DNA of 64,000 nucleotides, from NCBI GenBank assembly GCA_024743215.1, contig JANSWZ010000002.1, positions 248,001 through 312,000 of the forward strand. Reading direction: 5' to 3'. Numbering within the stretch: the first letter of the stretch is position 1; each line of letters starts with the position of its first letter. The stretch is from Alphaproteobacteria bacterium. GTDB lineage: Bacteria; Pseudomonadota; Alphaproteobacteria; Rhizobiales; GCA-2746425. Position numbers and translations under genes: made by a program. The notes beneath the pieces were generated by a model that ran no database searches, was not told the origin of the DNA, and saw only the letters and a list, made by a program, of their open reading frames with translations. This document shows, one piece after another, positions 44,422 to 53,634 of the stretch.

Positions 44422-45398
44422 TATTCGCTGTAGGTTTTAAGTTCTGCGATCAGGTCAGACCCGATCTGAGCTTCAAACTGTTCCCACACCGGCTGAGTTG
44501 CCTCCATCCACACTTTGCGTTCTTCGGCTGTCTGGATGTGTACATCGACACCGGCGTTTTTGAGATCTTCGATCGCTTGATCTGAAGCATCTTCAGCGCG
44601 CTTGCGATGGCTCTTTGCAACTTCGGTTGCGGTGTCCTGAAGAATTTGACGAAGCTCAGGATCAAGGCCTTCCCACCATTTTGTATTCACCGTCCACGGA
44701 TAGAATGCAATGTAGTACGGAGCATAGGTGATATTGCGGATGCTCTCCTGCCATTTATAAACCATGTAGCTGTCTGTCGGGACATTCAGAGCATCAATGA
44801 CGCCCTGCTGAATGGCCGGTGAGATTTCGCCGAAATTTATCGATACAGGTGTCGCGTTCAGCAATTGAAGCATCGCCAGGTTTACTTTACCGAGGCCGCG
44901 AAATTTCAAACCCGAAAGATCTTCGGGCTTGCGGATCGCCGTCTCCCGGCTGCCAGGAATCAGATAATCAAATGGAAGAACCGCAATGACGGTAGCGCCC
45001 TTTTCTGCCGTTTCAGAATAGACCCTTTCAAAGAAACCATCGTCGATTGCCTTATAGAAGGCCTGCTTGGTGGGGAAGGCATAGGGCAGTTCGGAGACAG
45101 CGCTTTTGGGTGTTAGTGCGCTCCAATAGGCAGAAATCAGTGTGGTCATCTCCGCATCGCCACGCAAAACAGCCTGAACGAGATCAAGGCCACGATAGAG
45201 ACTGCCACTTGGAAAGAACGTCACTTCAATGCGGCCATCGGAGCGTTCCTCAACAAGTTTCTTGAACTCCTTGTTTGCCGCGCCCGGTGTGATTTCCAGT
45301 GAGTATTCAACCGGGAATCTGACTTTAACTTCCTGTGCAAACGCAGTTGTTGCCAACAATGCAAACCCTGCGGCAATTGATACCAATAGGCGTTTCAT
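44421..45398 (-). CDS. dctP: TRAP transporter substrate-binding protein DctP
   Basis: The roughly 325-aa periplasmic protein has a signal peptide (cleavage near AFAQE) and the DctP pattern: KLVEERSDGRIEVTFFPSGS, the signature Arg in LKFRGLG-x-VNLAMLQLLN and INFGEISPAIQQGVIDALNV. The ATG at 45398 with GGAGG upstream is preferred over 45413. Substrate not readable; C4-dicarboxylates or sugar acids are typical. It is divergent from a GntR gene. Confidence 0.92.
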   Translation of the reverse strand: MKRLLVSIAAGFALLATTAFAQEVKVRFPVEYSLEITPGAANKEFKKLVEERSDGRIEVTFFPSGSLYRGLDLVQAVLRGDAEMTTLISAYWSALTPKSAVSELPYAFPTKQAFYKAIDDGFFERVYSETAEKGATVIAVLPFDYLIPGSRETAIRKPEDLSGLKFRGLGKVNLAMLQLLNATPVSINFGEISPAIQQGVIDALNVPTDSYMVYKWQESIRNITYAPYYIAFYPWTVNTKWWEGLDPELRQILQDTATEVAKSHRKRAEDASDQAIEDLKNAGVDVHIQTAEERKVWMEATQPVWEQFEAQIGSDLIAELKTYSE

Positions 45399-45466
45399 AT
45401 GTCCTCCATCCAATTTGTTGTTGCATAATTGAGTTCAAGACTGTCATGATTTTCAATAAAGCGCAA

Positions 45467-45480
45467 TATTTTCGAAAATA
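45467..45480. promoter_or_regulatory. Perfect 14-bp palindrome, probable GntR operator
   Basis: TATTTTCGAAAATA is self-complementary throughout. It lies 16 bases before the GntR start and 68 bases from dctP, in the 98-base divergent promoter region, so the GntR protein could control both directions. Confidence 0.6.
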
Positions 45481-45496
45481 ATATGGATTGTAGATA

Positions 45497-46159
45497 ATGA
45501 GCAGAAGTGAACAAGCCTGGCAGATTATGCGGGACGCCATTCTGTCCGGTCGTCTTGGTCCGGGCACGGCGTTAAAAACATCCGATCTTCAGGATCTGTG
45601 TGGCATGAGTGTTTCACCGGTCAGGGAAGCTCTGGCGCGCTTGGTTGCAACAGGGTTGGTCACCGCTGAACACAACCGTGGCTACCATGTTGCGTCACTC
45701 AGCGCGGACGATCTGAACGATCTTGTTGCAACACGTATCAGAGAAGAATCTTGGGCCTTGCAGCGTTCGATCGAACTTGGCGATGAAATGTGGGAGGCAC
45801 GCATAATATCAAGTCTGCATATCATACAGCGCCTTCCCAGAGAAAAACCGACCGACCCAATTCTGTATGACAGGCAATGGGAATTGCGCCATGCGGACTT
45901 TCACCAGGCATTGATTTCCGAATGTGGTTCAAAAGTTACATTGGCATTCTGCCATACATTGCGCGATCAGAACGATCACTATCGCCGGCTGTCGCTAACC
46001 GTCGAAAATGGACGGCGCAATGCTGGAGAGGAGCACAATGATATCGCCCAGGCAGCGATCAACCGAGATGCAAAGAAAGCCGTGGATGCATTGGCGCAGC
46101 ACTACAATGAAACAGCACGGTATCTTCTGGAGACAGCCAATGAAGGCTTGTTGCGGTAA
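45497..46159 (+). CDS. GntR-family regulator (FadR/FCD subgroup)
   Basis: The 220-aa protein has a winged helix (AWQIMRDAILSGRLGPGTAL, MSVSPVREALARLVATGLVT) and an all-helical FCD effector domain with metal-ligand His (HADFHQALIS, FCHTLRDQNDHYR, ALAQHYNETARYLL). It is divergent from the TRAP operon dctPQM and most likely regulates it in response to the imported acid or sugar acid. Confidence 0.88.
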   Translation: MSRSEQAWQIMRDAILSGRLGPGTALKTSDLQDLCGMSVSPVREALARLVATGLVTAEHNRGYHVASLSADDLNDLVATRIREESWALQRSIELGDEMWEARIISSLHIIQRLPREKPTDPILYDRQWELRHADFHQALISECGSKVTLAFCHTLRDQNDHYRRLSLTVENGRRNAGEEHNDIAQAAINRDAKKAVDALAQHYNETARYLLETANEGLLR

Positions 46160-46196
46160 GGCTTGGCAAGCGATCAATGTCACCACCAGGTTTTGT

Positions 46197-47708
46197 TCAT
46201 GCAGGATCCTCTTGCTTGCTGTCAGGTGATCTGATTTTACGAATTGTGCTCCAGGCAACCCACGATAAAAGAAGCGCATTGACTACCAGCAGGACGGCCG
46301 AGACCGGTCGATCAAGGAATATCCAATAGCCTTCATCTGACAAGAGCAGAGAGCGTCGGAGATTGTTTTCCAGCAATGGCCCAAGAATGGTTCCAATAAC
46401 AATGGGCGCCAAAGGATAGTTGACGATGCGTAGTATGATCCCGACCAGCCCAAACCCCAGCATTGCCCACAGATCAAAGATTGAGGATTGAAGAGCAAAA
46501 GTGCCAACAACGCACAACACCAGAATTGCGGGGATCAATCTGGATTTGCGAATTCTCAACGCATAAACAAAAAGCGGGGTCAGCAAGACACCCAATATCA
46601 GCAAAGCGACATTCGACGCCAGATAGACAATAAAGATGGCTCCAACGATTTCGGGCTGATCCTCGAAAAGTGTTGGCCCGGGATAGAAACCGAATATGAG
46701 AAGCGTAGCGACCAATAAGGCCGCGATGGGGTCGCCTGGGATGCCCAACGCCAAAGACGGTACCAGTGCACCTCCGCAGGTGGCATTGTTGGCGCTTTCG
46801 GTTGCAATTACACCGCCAACTTCACCTTCTCCATATTTTTCGTGAGGTTTGGCGGAATTCTTGGCAACTGCATATGCCGCAAATGAACTGATGACGCCGC
46901 CCGCCCCGGGCAGGATGCCAAAGAATGTTCCGATCAAGGATGATCTGATCAGATTTTTCCAGTTTTTGAGAACCGACAGGACCGATTTGAACTCGGCGCG
47001 CACAATTGGAATGTTCGGTTTGGCGGTCAGATTTTTGCCCATCATCTGAAAAACCATCTCCGAGATGGCGAACATCCCGACAACGATGGAAACCAGATGA
47101 AAACCGTTGAGCATGTGATGGCTGTCAAATGTAAAGCGATAGCCCATCGAAATCTGATCGGTTCCGATGGTTGCCAGTATCAAGCCCAAACACCCAGACA
47201 GAATGCCTTTGAGGAATGAGCCCTCGGAAACGGATGCAATCGCGACCAGCCCGGTAATCGCAAGCATTGTGAACTCAGGTGGACTGAACTGCCGTGCAAA
47301 AATCGCAAGGATTGGTGCCGACGTAATCAGAATGACACCGCCGATAAGGCCACCGAGGGCAGAAGAAGAAATGGCAACGCCAACGGCTTCGGCGGCGCGC
47401 CCTTTTTGCGCAAGCGGATAACCATCGAACAAGGTGGCTGCCGCGAGGGGGGTTCCAGGAATTCTCAGCAAAATTGCAGAAATCGACCCTCCGCAGGAGC
47501 CGCCGACATAAATACCCAGCAAAAGAGCCATGGCGGTAATGGGCTGCAGGTTGATTGCAACAGGCAATATCAGAACAATTCCCATGAGCGGTCCCAGGCC
47601 CGGAACCGCCCCCACCAGCAATCCAAATACGATGCCGAGTATGATGAGTATGACAACGAGCGGCGTTGCGAATAGCGCAAAGCCTTGGGTGATAGATTCA
47701 ATCAGCAT
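46197..47708 (-). CDS. tctA: Tripartite tricarboxylate transporter large permease TctA
   Basis: The 503-aa protein has about 11-12 hydrophobic segments and TctA landmarks: GAVPGLGPLMGIVLILPVAI, GIYVGGSCGGSISAILLRIP (glycine-rich motif), GVIATESANNATCGGALVP and LALGIPGDPIAALL. It is the membrane channel of a TTT importer for citrate-like or other carboxylates. tctB ends 6 bases upstream. Confidence 0.94.
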   Translation of the reverse strand: MLIESITQGFALFATPLVVILIILGIVFGLLVGAVPGLGPLMGIVLILPVAINLQPITAMALLLGIYVGGSCGGSISAILLRIPGTPLAAATLFDGYPLAQKGRAAEAVGVAISSSALGGLIGGVILITSAPILAIFARQFSPPEFTMLAITGLVAIASVSEGSFLKGILSGCLGLILATIGTDQISMGYRFTFDSHHMLNGFHLVSIVVGMFAISEMVFQMMGKNLTAKPNIPIVRAEFKSVLSVLKNWKNLIRSSLIGTFFGILPGAGGVISSFAAYAVAKNSAKPHEKYGEGEVGGVIATESANNATCGGALVPSLALGIPGDPIAALLVATLLIFGFYPGPTLFEDQPEIVGAIFIVYLASNVALLILGVLLTPLFVYALRIRKSRLIPAILVLCVVGTFALQSSIFDLWAMLGFGLVGIILRIVNYPLAPIVIGTILGPLLENNLRRSLLLSDEGYWIFLDRPVSAVLLVVNALLLSWVAWSTIRKIRSPDSKQEDPA

Positions 47709-47714
47709 GAAACG

Positions 47715-48212
47715 TCACCACGGTATATTGATAGCGAACATGCCGCCGGGCAGCACGATCTTCAGATATTTTTCAAACAGAAACGCTATGAGCAACGCAA
47801 CGGCGACAGAATAGAGGATTGTCGGGATCGGCTTCTTATCCCCGCAAATGATCATGGCAATGGCAATGAACGGTGCGGTTGCCAGATGGTAGCCCAGCAA
47901 GTCCAGAAACAGTAAATACAAACCGAACAGGCAGACCAGCATAAAGGGCCAGCGCAAATCTTTCGCAGCAACGGAATCGCCGACAATTGTCTCTTGTCTC
48001 ATTTGCAGCGTTAGCGTCACCACACGGATCAGGACAGCTGCGATTATAAGGATGCAAACCGCACGCGGAAAGAAGGCCGCGTTGTGGAATGGGTCGCCTT
48101 CAGCAATGCCCTGTTTCACCAGGTCTGTACTGATCTGTTGGAAGACGATTGCTACAATTGCCAGGAACAGGATCAGGGAAAGCCATTCCACGTGTTGCCG
48201 GGTGAATGTCAT
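47715..48212 (-). CDS. tctB: Tripartite tricarboxylate transporter small permease TctB
   Basis: The 165-aa protein has four hydrophobic segments and belongs to the DUF1468/TctB family by position and length (FYPRAVC-like FFPRAVCILIIAAVL near 48-62; LLGYHLATAPFIAIAM). It sits between tctC and tctA as usual. Confidence 0.83.
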   Translation of the reverse strand: MTFTRQHVEWLSLILFLAIVAIVFQQISTDLVKQGIAEGDPFHNAAFFPRAVCILIIAAVLIRVVTLTLQMRQETIVGDSVAAKDLRWPFMLVCLFGLYLLFLDLLGYHLATAPFIAIAMIICGDKKPIPTILYSVAVALLIAFLFEKYLKIVLPGGMFAINIPW

Positions 48213-48332
48213 CTTGTGCTGCCTGTCGCCTGCCTCAAAAGTGTGTCGTCTGCAGAAGTGGAGTTGTCTGCCGCACGATGGGAAATGGCTTGATCAAGCT
48301 TTAGAAAAGCCATCTCCCGAAGAACAGCAACG

Positions 48333-49340
48333 CTATTGGGCGCGCAGCTTTTTGATCTGTTCTTCTTCCCAAAGCAGACCGTCGCCCATACCGGAAATCT
48401 GCGTCGATACCGAACCAACGATTTCAGCATATTGCTGATGATCCCATTCAAGCGGTGTCCAGCCAATGGCGCTCAGTTTTGCTTTGACAGCATCGTTTTT
48501 CATGGCTTTGCTCATGGCACTTTGCAACACCTCAACCTGTTCAGTTGGTGTGTCTTTATGGACCAACCACCATGTCCAACCCAGTGGGCCGAGCCCCGTC
48601 AGTCCGATGTCTATGCCCATGTCTTCGACGGTATCTGCCCCGTCGAACAATGCTTTGACGGCAGGTAATTCTGACAGAACAAGGCCAATTGTGTAGCCAT
48701 CCTTGTCAGCCATATAGGCTCCCGGATTGACAAAAACGAAGTCCAACACACCTGACTGGAGGTCCTTGCGGGCTTCGCCGTCGGTCTTGTAGGGCACGAC
48801 CTGTGCAACAACACCAAAGGCTTTCAGAGCCTTAGCCATGACTTTATGCGGCAGGTTCCCTGCAGTCCCAGATGAATAACGCAGTTTTCCAGGGTTGGCC
48901 TTTCCATAATCCATCATTTCCTGGAAATTGGCGAAGCGGTCATCATCAACCCGCGTGGCGATGGCAAAAGCAGCTGCCACGCCAGAGTGGAGCGGCGTAA
49001 AGTCCTCGTAAGTCCAATCGGCCTTGCCACTTGCTGGCGCACTGACCAATGGAGCGACCCAGCCTGAAATCATGGTGTATCCGTCTGCGGGGCGTGCCAT
49101 TGCGGTTTTGAATGCTTTTGTGCCCCCGGCGCCCGGTGTGGAAACAAGTGTCACTGCGACGCCCAGTTCATTGCCAATCGCATCGGCAATAATCTGATCC
49201 GCAGCCATCGCTGTGCCCGGGCCCCATGGAAATATTGTCTGCACGGGCCGTTGCGGAAAATCCGCAGCTACAGCCGCTGTCTGGATTGACACGACACCTG
49301 TCAGCAAAGCCATGGCCGTTAAAATTGATGCAAATTTCAT
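48333..49340 (-). CDS. tctC: Tripartite tricarboxylate transporter binding protein TctC (Bug)
   Basis: The 335-aa protein has a signal peptide (cleavage near AAVAADFP) and the Bug-family pattern: FPQRPVQTIFPWGPGTAMA, VTLVSTPGAGGTKAFKTAMA, PADGYTMISG, GLTGLGPLGW. Bug proteins bind carboxylates in a closed cleft. Its promoter lies in the A+T-rich sequence just upstream. The GntR gene further upstream reads the same direction. Confidence 0.9.
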   Translation of the reverse strand: MKFASILTAMALLTGVVSIQTAAVAADFPQRPVQTIFPWGPGTAMAADQIIADAIGNELGVAVTLVSTPGAGGTKAFKTAMARPADGYTMISGWVAPLVSAPASGKADWTYEDFTPLHSGVAAAFAIATRVDDDRFANFQEMMDYGKANPGKLRYSSGTAGNLPHKVMAKALKAFGVVAQVVPYKTDGEARKDLQSGVLDFVFVNPGAYMADKDGYTIGLVLSELPAVKALFDGADTVEDMGIDIGLTGLGPLGWTWWLVHKDTPTEQVEVLQSAMSKAMKNDAVKAKLSAIGWTPLEWDHQQYAEIVGSVSTQISGMGDGLLWEEEQIKKLRAQ

Positions 49341-49551
49341 TTCTTCCTCCTTGATGGAACTGATGCGTTCCCGAGCCGCAAATTCTTATAAATTTTTCTT
49401 ACATTTTACATATATATAACAGAATTTGTCCGGCAATCAACGGAAATGAAATCGAGCTTGTCGCCTGAAATCCCATTGTCTTGGGAATTCAACGCTACCG
49501 GGAAATCACAATGGGTTCAGGCAGTCAGAACTCATTCGGAGTTTTGGGGGG

Positions 49552-50190
49552 CTAGCAGCCGTCTAATGCACGGCGTTGGGAAAGCTGCAGGTGGCGTTCC
49601 AGAAGCGCCGTTGCCAGGGAGACATCACGCTCACTACAGGCGGTCAGAATGTCGACGTGCTCCCGCATGGCAGGTATCTTCCGATCACCTGTACTTTGAT
49701 TGCCCATACGGATCAGGCGAATACGCGCCTGATTTATCTGGTATGTCTGCGACAGAATTTCATTATCCAGATATTCGACGATGGTGTTGTGGAAGGAGTC
49801 ATCTACTGTGTCAATTTCGAGGACTTCGTCTGCTGTCAGTTCTCTCTTTTCCAGTCGGCTCAGCACTTCTTTGGACCTCTCCAGCATCGCTTCAATGTCG
49901 GCAATCGGAGCTTTTTCGAGATAGATCCGCAGTCCTTCCTTCTCCATAAGTACGCGAACCTGGTAAGCGTTTCGGATGAGCTTCGGACTGACACCGGATA
50001 TCTGGATACCGCGCTTTGGATACACTTTTAACAGTGTTTCATGCTCAAGACGCTGGATAGCCTCTCTGGCAGGCGCTATTGGAACATCAATCAACTCACA
50101 AAGCTCTTTTTGCGTCACAAACTGCCCTGGGCGAAGTTGACCGGATAAAATGCAGTCTTTGAATTTGATGTAGGCATCGATTTTTTTCAT
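49552..50190 (-). CDS. GntR-family regulator (FCD type) upstream of tct
   Basis: The 212-aa protein has a winged helix (AYIKFKDCILSGQLRPGQFV, IPAREAIQRL-like PIAPAREAIQRLEHETLLKV) and a helical FCD-type effector half (DDSFHNTIVEYLDNEILSQT, REHVDILTACSERDVSLAT). It precedes tctCBA on the same strand with a 211-base gap, so it probably regulates that importer and itself. Both its own leader and the tctC leader contain TATATA-rich inverted elements. Confidence 0.83.
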   Translation of the reverse strand: MKKIDAYIKFKDCILSGQLRPGQFVTQKELCELIDVPIAPAREAIQRLEHETLLKVYPKRGIQISGVSPKLIRNAYQVRVLMEKEGLRIYLEKAPIADIEAMLERSKEVLSRLEKRELTADEVLEIDTVDDSFHNTIVEYLDNEILSQTYQINQARIRLIRMGNQSTGDRKIPAMREHVDILTACSERDVSLATALLERHLQLSQRRALDGC

Positions 50191-50344
50191 AAAGATGGCG
50201 GCGCGGCCTTTGCTGGAAGCAGGTTCTGGCGTGCCCCGTTATATAGGACATATAGATTATGTAGCAACGGCTGCTCCAAGACCCGCTGACCGGTGTGGGT
50301 AACCATATCGAACAAATTCAATGCGTTAAAGTTGGGAATCAATC

Positions 50345-51031
50345 CTAAGCCGGTAACGGCGCCCGTTCTGAATTGGCGAATGTGGCCGGCGTCAGCCATG
50401 CCTGGATATTCCGGGTCAGGGCCACATCACCCTGAACAGACAGATCACCGCTTTTCATGGCGTCCTTATAAGTGCGGTCTCCCATCCAGACATCATGCAT
50501 GGTGCGCACCGAACAGTCGAAATAGACATTGATGTCCTTGCCCGGATCTTTCAGACAGACTTGCGTGTTGTCACTTTCAACCAAAAGCCACCAGTCACGC
50601 TGTTCCGTCAGATCGGAAAAGCGGAATTTGATCACCGTTTCGGTGCCAATGAGTTTTGACGGATCAACGGCGCGCTCCAGATAGAACATCAAGAACTCGA
50701 CATCAAAGTCTGAGTCCAGAATGGTGTGGCGGGCCCAGACCAGTCCCCATTCGCCCAGAGAGATCAGAAGTGGCAAAAGCGCCTTGCAGGCTTCTGTCGG
50801 GAAATATTCATACCCCTTCTGAGCGGGAATCTTCCGCCTGACCACCATGCCCTGTTGTTCAAGTGACTTAAGACGGTTTGTCAGCAGCGCCGGAGAAATA
50901 TCTCCCAGACCACGCTGCAATTCGTTGAACCGACATCCACCCATCAGAATTTCACGGACGATAAGAATGGTCCATTTTTCTCCGAGAATCTCGGTTGCCT
51001 TGGCAATGGGGCAAAACTGATTGTAACGCAT
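50345..51031 (-). CDS. HxlR-family transcriptional regulator with C-terminal extension
   Basis: The N-terminal 100 residues form the HxlR winged helix: CPIAKATEILGEKWTILIVR, FNELQRGLGDISPALLTNRL, KSLEQQGMVVRRKIP, GYEYFPTEAC. The Cys in FCPIAKA is at the usual position for the redox-active HxlR cysteine. Residues about 115-228 are an extension with an SCP2-like pattern (VIKFRFSDLTEQRDWWLLVE) found in a subset of HxlR proteins. It is divergent from the methyltransferase/OsmC/flavoprotein operon and is its likely regulator. Confidence 0.85.
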   Translation of the reverse strand: MRYNQFCPIAKATEILGEKWTILIVREILMGGCRFNELQRGLGDISPALLTNRLKSLEQQGMVVRRKIPAQKGYEYFPTEACKALLPLLISLGEWGLVWARHTILDSDFDVEFLMFYLERAVDPSKLIGTETVIKFRFSDLTEQRDWWLLVESDNTQVCLKDPGKDINVYFDCSVRTMHDVWMGDRTYKDAMKSGDLSVQGDVALTRNIQAWLTPATFANSERAPLPA

Positions 51032-51060
51032 TTCGGGCCTCCCAAAGGGATTTTAACACG

Positions 51061-51126
51061 GTAACTTCATTTCGTGTAGTGCGTAACTTTCATTTCTGTA
51101 GTGGGTTACTTCATTCCGCGAAGTAT
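51061..51126 (+). repeat. Three 22-bp tandem direct repeats, probable HxlR operator array
   Basis: Copies begin at 51061, 51083 and 51105 with an exact 22-base period. The first begins GTAACTTCATTTCGTGTAG, the second GTAACTTTCATTTCTGTAG, and the third is more diverged (GTTACTTCATTCCGCGAAG). The spacing is two helical turns, so three proteins or dimers would lie on one face of the DNA, between the hxlR start and the operon start. Confidence 0.75.
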
Positions 51127-51224
51127 CTGCACAGCTTCTCTCCGTCTATTGGTCTGTTCATCGGCAAGCAACAAAACGTATTTGCCATAAACAACTGAAA
51201 CCATTGATAAAACGGAGAAACATC

Positions 51225-52052
51225 ATGAACATTCACAACACGATCATCGAAACAGATTTTGAGGCCATCAAGTCGAAACAGAACGCTGCATGGGCGTCTG
51301 GCAATTATGCAGTCGTTGGAATAACACTGCAGATCGTCGGCGAAACGCTGGCAGAAACAATGGACAACAAAGCCGGTGCGCAGATCCTTGATGTGGCTGC
51401 AGGCAATGGCAATGCCACCCTCGCCTTTGCCCGCCGGTGGCACAATGTAACCTCAACCGATTATGTGGCGTCACTGCTGGAAAGCGGCAAGGCCCGCGCC
51501 GAGGCTGAAGGCCACGAGGTAGATTTCAAGGTCGCTGATGCCGAAGCATTGCCCTTTGATGACAATTCATACGATGCGGTTGTTTCCACATTCGGCGTGA
51601 TGTTTACGCCAAATCAGGAACAGGCAGCCCGTGAGTTGGTTCGGGTCTGCAAGCCCCGTGGACAGATCGGCATGGCCAACTGGACACCGTCCAGCTTCAT
51701 CGGACGCCTGTTCAAAACCCTTGGCAGGCATGTCGCACCGCCAGCGGGTGTTCAATCCCCTGCCCTGTGGGGTGATCAGGCCTGGCTGGATGAGACATTT
51801 GCCCCGATGGCATCAATCATCCGGGTCACAAAGCGGCATTTCAATTTCCGTTACCGCTCACCTGCGCATTTTGTCGATGTGTTCCGGACACTCTACGGCC
51901 CCGTGCACAAAGCGTTTCTGGCGCTGGATGCAAACGGTCAGACAGCTTTGGAAGCGGACATTCTGGCTCTGATAGCAGAATTCAATGTCGCCACGGACGG
52001 ATCGATGAACGCGCCGGCGGAATATGCCGAAATCATCATCACCAAAGCCTGA
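51225..52052 (+). CDS. SAM-dependent methyltransferase (class I), first of operon
   Basis: The roughly 275-aa protein has the class I methyltransferase motif I AQILDVAAGNGNATLAFARR, motif II-like VDFKVADAEALPFDDNSYDA and VVSTFGVMFTPNQEQAARELVRVCKPRG. It is a UbiE/Methyltransf_11 type. The frame starts at 51204, but the ATG at 51225 with GGAG upstream is preferred. The substrate is unknown. Stop and next start are 36 bases apart, with a GGGAGA ribosome site. Confidence 0.85.
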   Translation: MNIHNTIIETDFEAIKSKQNAAWASGNYAVVGITLQIVGETLAETMDNKAGAQILDVAAGNGNATLAFARRWHNVTSTDYVASLLESGKARAEAEGHEVDFKVADAEALPFDDNSYDAVVSTFGVMFTPNQEQAARELVRVCKPRGQIGMANWTPSSFIGRLFKTLGRHVAPPAGVQSPALWGDQAWLDETFAPMASIIRVTKRHFNFRYRSPAHFVDVFRTLYGPVHKAFLALDANGQTALEADILALIAEFNVATDGSMNAPAEYAEIIITKA

Positions 52053-52087
52053 TTGCCCTCACAGCTGATCGGAAGGGAGATAAGAAA

Positions 52088-52978
52088 ATGAATGCACACA
52101 CACCAAACATTGCGGCGCTTGAAGCGTCGCCTCTTGTGGAGTTCTGGAACGAAATCCTGGCTCCCAAATTCATCCGCTATCGCCATATTCTGGTAGATGG
52201 GCTGTCTCGGCACAGTGCCGAAACCCTTCCCGCGCTGGATGTGAGGCACGGTGATCGAATTCTGGATGTCGGTTGCGGCTTTGGCGATACAGCGGTTGCG
52301 CTGGCCAAACGGGTTGCACTATCGGGTGATGTCGTCGGCATTGATTGCTGCCAGGCGTTTCTGGATTATGCCGAAGCACATGCTGCGTATAGTCGATCTG
52401 GTAATATCCGGTTTGTTTCAGGCGATGTGGAAGCGGGACTGGATGAAGGTCAGTTTGACTTCGTATTTGCCCGCTTTGGCACCATGTTCTTTGCTAATCC
52501 TGTCGGCGGATTGCGCGCTATGCGGAACGCCATGAAACCTGGTGGCCGGATGGCACATATCGTATGGCGGCAGCGTACAGATAATCCATGGCTGATTGCG
52601 GCTTGTGATGTCGTGCAAAGCATCTTGCCAAAACCTGGTGAAGACGCTCGGACTTGCGGACCCGGCCCATTTTCCATGGCCGATGAAGAAACCACCCGGG
52701 CACAGATGAAATCTGCTGGCTTTACCGATGTTGCCTTTCAGCGCATTGACGCCAAAGTCATGGTGGGCCGCACAATTGAGGAGGCCATTGCCTTTCAATT
52801 GGCGATCGGTCCTGCCGGAGAAACCTTTCGCGAGGCCGGTGCGCTTGGCGAAGAACGACGTGCAGATGTTGAAGCTGCACTCACCGAACTGTTCCGAACA
52901 GTTGAAACCAATGCGGAAGGGCTGTGGATGGACAGTTCTTCATGGCTGATCACGGCTCGTAACCCAGTGGCTGATTAA
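52088..52978 (+). CDS. SAM-dependent methyltransferase (class I), second of operon
   Basis: The 296-aa protein has motif I DRILDVGCGFGDTAVALAKR, then GDVEAGLDEGQFDFVFARFG, MFFANPVGGLRAMRNAMKPG and GRMAHIVWRQRTDNPW. This last part (W-R-x-x-x-x-N-P-W) marks a branch of small-molecule methyltransferases. It is not a close copy of the first methyltransferase, so two different acceptors or two steps are likely. It is followed by the first OsmC gene. Confidence 0.85.
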   Translation: MNAHTPNIAALEASPLVEFWNEILAPKFIRYRHILVDGLSRHSAETLPALDVRHGDRILDVGCGFGDTAVALAKRVALSGDVVGIDCCQAFLDYAEAHAAYSRSGNIRFVSGDVEAGLDEGQFDFVFARFGTMFFANPVGGLRAMRNAMKPGGRMAHIVWRQRTDNPWLIAACDVVQSILPKPGEDARTCGPGPFSMADEETTRAQMKSAGFTDVAFQRIDAKVMVGRTIEEAIAFQLAIGPAGETFREAGALGEERRADVEAALTELFRTVETNAEGLWMDSSSWLITARNPVAD

Positions 52979-53037
52979 GCTGCCATCCAAACGAAACCAA
53001 ATGACAAAACAAACCAATCCCAAAAGGAAACGATAAC

Positions 53038-53607
53038 ATGACACACGCAAACACAAATGAAGGCGTCATCGACAATGGCGTAAACACAGAAGCTCTTATT
53101 GGCGCACGGTGCGCCTTTGCCGAAACGCCAGAGGCTGCTGCCTTTACCTTCCGCAGTACCTGCGACTGGGTGGATGGGACCGAAAGCATCAACAGCATCA
53201 ATGGTTACTTCGGTCTTGGCCAGGATCATGAGCGCAAACAGACCTTCAAAATCGCGTCTGACCACCCAGAGGTTTTTGCCGCCAAAGACAGTGCGCCAAC
53301 CCCGCCAGAAATCGTGCTTGCAGCACTGGCAAGCTGCCTGACAGGCGGTGTTGCAGCTGTTGCTCAGCATCGCGGCATTCAACTGCGCGGCGTCAAGGCC
53401 ATTGTTGAAGGGGATGTGGATGTTCGAGGCATTCTGGGAATGGACCCGGACATTCGCAATGGTTTTGGTGCTGTACGTGTACGGTTTGAGATCGATGCGG
53501 ATGCCAGCGATGCCGATATACGCGCACTGGTTGCCCAGTCGCAAAAGCGCTCCGCTGTGTTCGACCTCATCACAAACCCAACCAATGTTCATGTGGACGT
53601 AGCCTGA
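53038..53607 (+). CDS. OsmC-family protein, single Cys, first of pair
   Basis: The 189-aa protein has an OsmC/Ohr fold with the peroxidatic Cys at C100 in PPEIVLAALASCLTGGVAAV and the family's HRGIQLRGVKAIVEGDVDVRG. The second Cys of OsmC/Ohr (in a C-P motif) is replaced near SQKRSAVFDLI, so the usual Cys pair for organic hydroperoxide reduction is absent. It may use an outside thiol or bind a different electrophile. Ribosome site AAGGA precedes the ATG. Confidence 0.8.
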   Translation: MTHANTNEGVIDNGVNTEALIGARCAFAETPEAAAFTFRSTCDWVDGTESINSINGYFGLGQDHERKQTFKIASDHPEVFAAKDSAPTPPEIVLAALASCLTGGVAAVAQHRGIQLRGVKAIVEGDVDVRGILGMDPDIRNGFGAVRVRFEIDADASDADIRALVAQSQKRSAVFDLITNPTNVHVDVA

Positions 53608-53634
53608 TCCGGGCTGCCTGAGGGAGCGAGTGTC

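Noticed and set aside
49380-50240. TATATA-rich elements at tctC and the second GntR gene as operators
   Set aside because: Simple A+T repeats without a consistent palindrome; could be promoter -10 sequence only.
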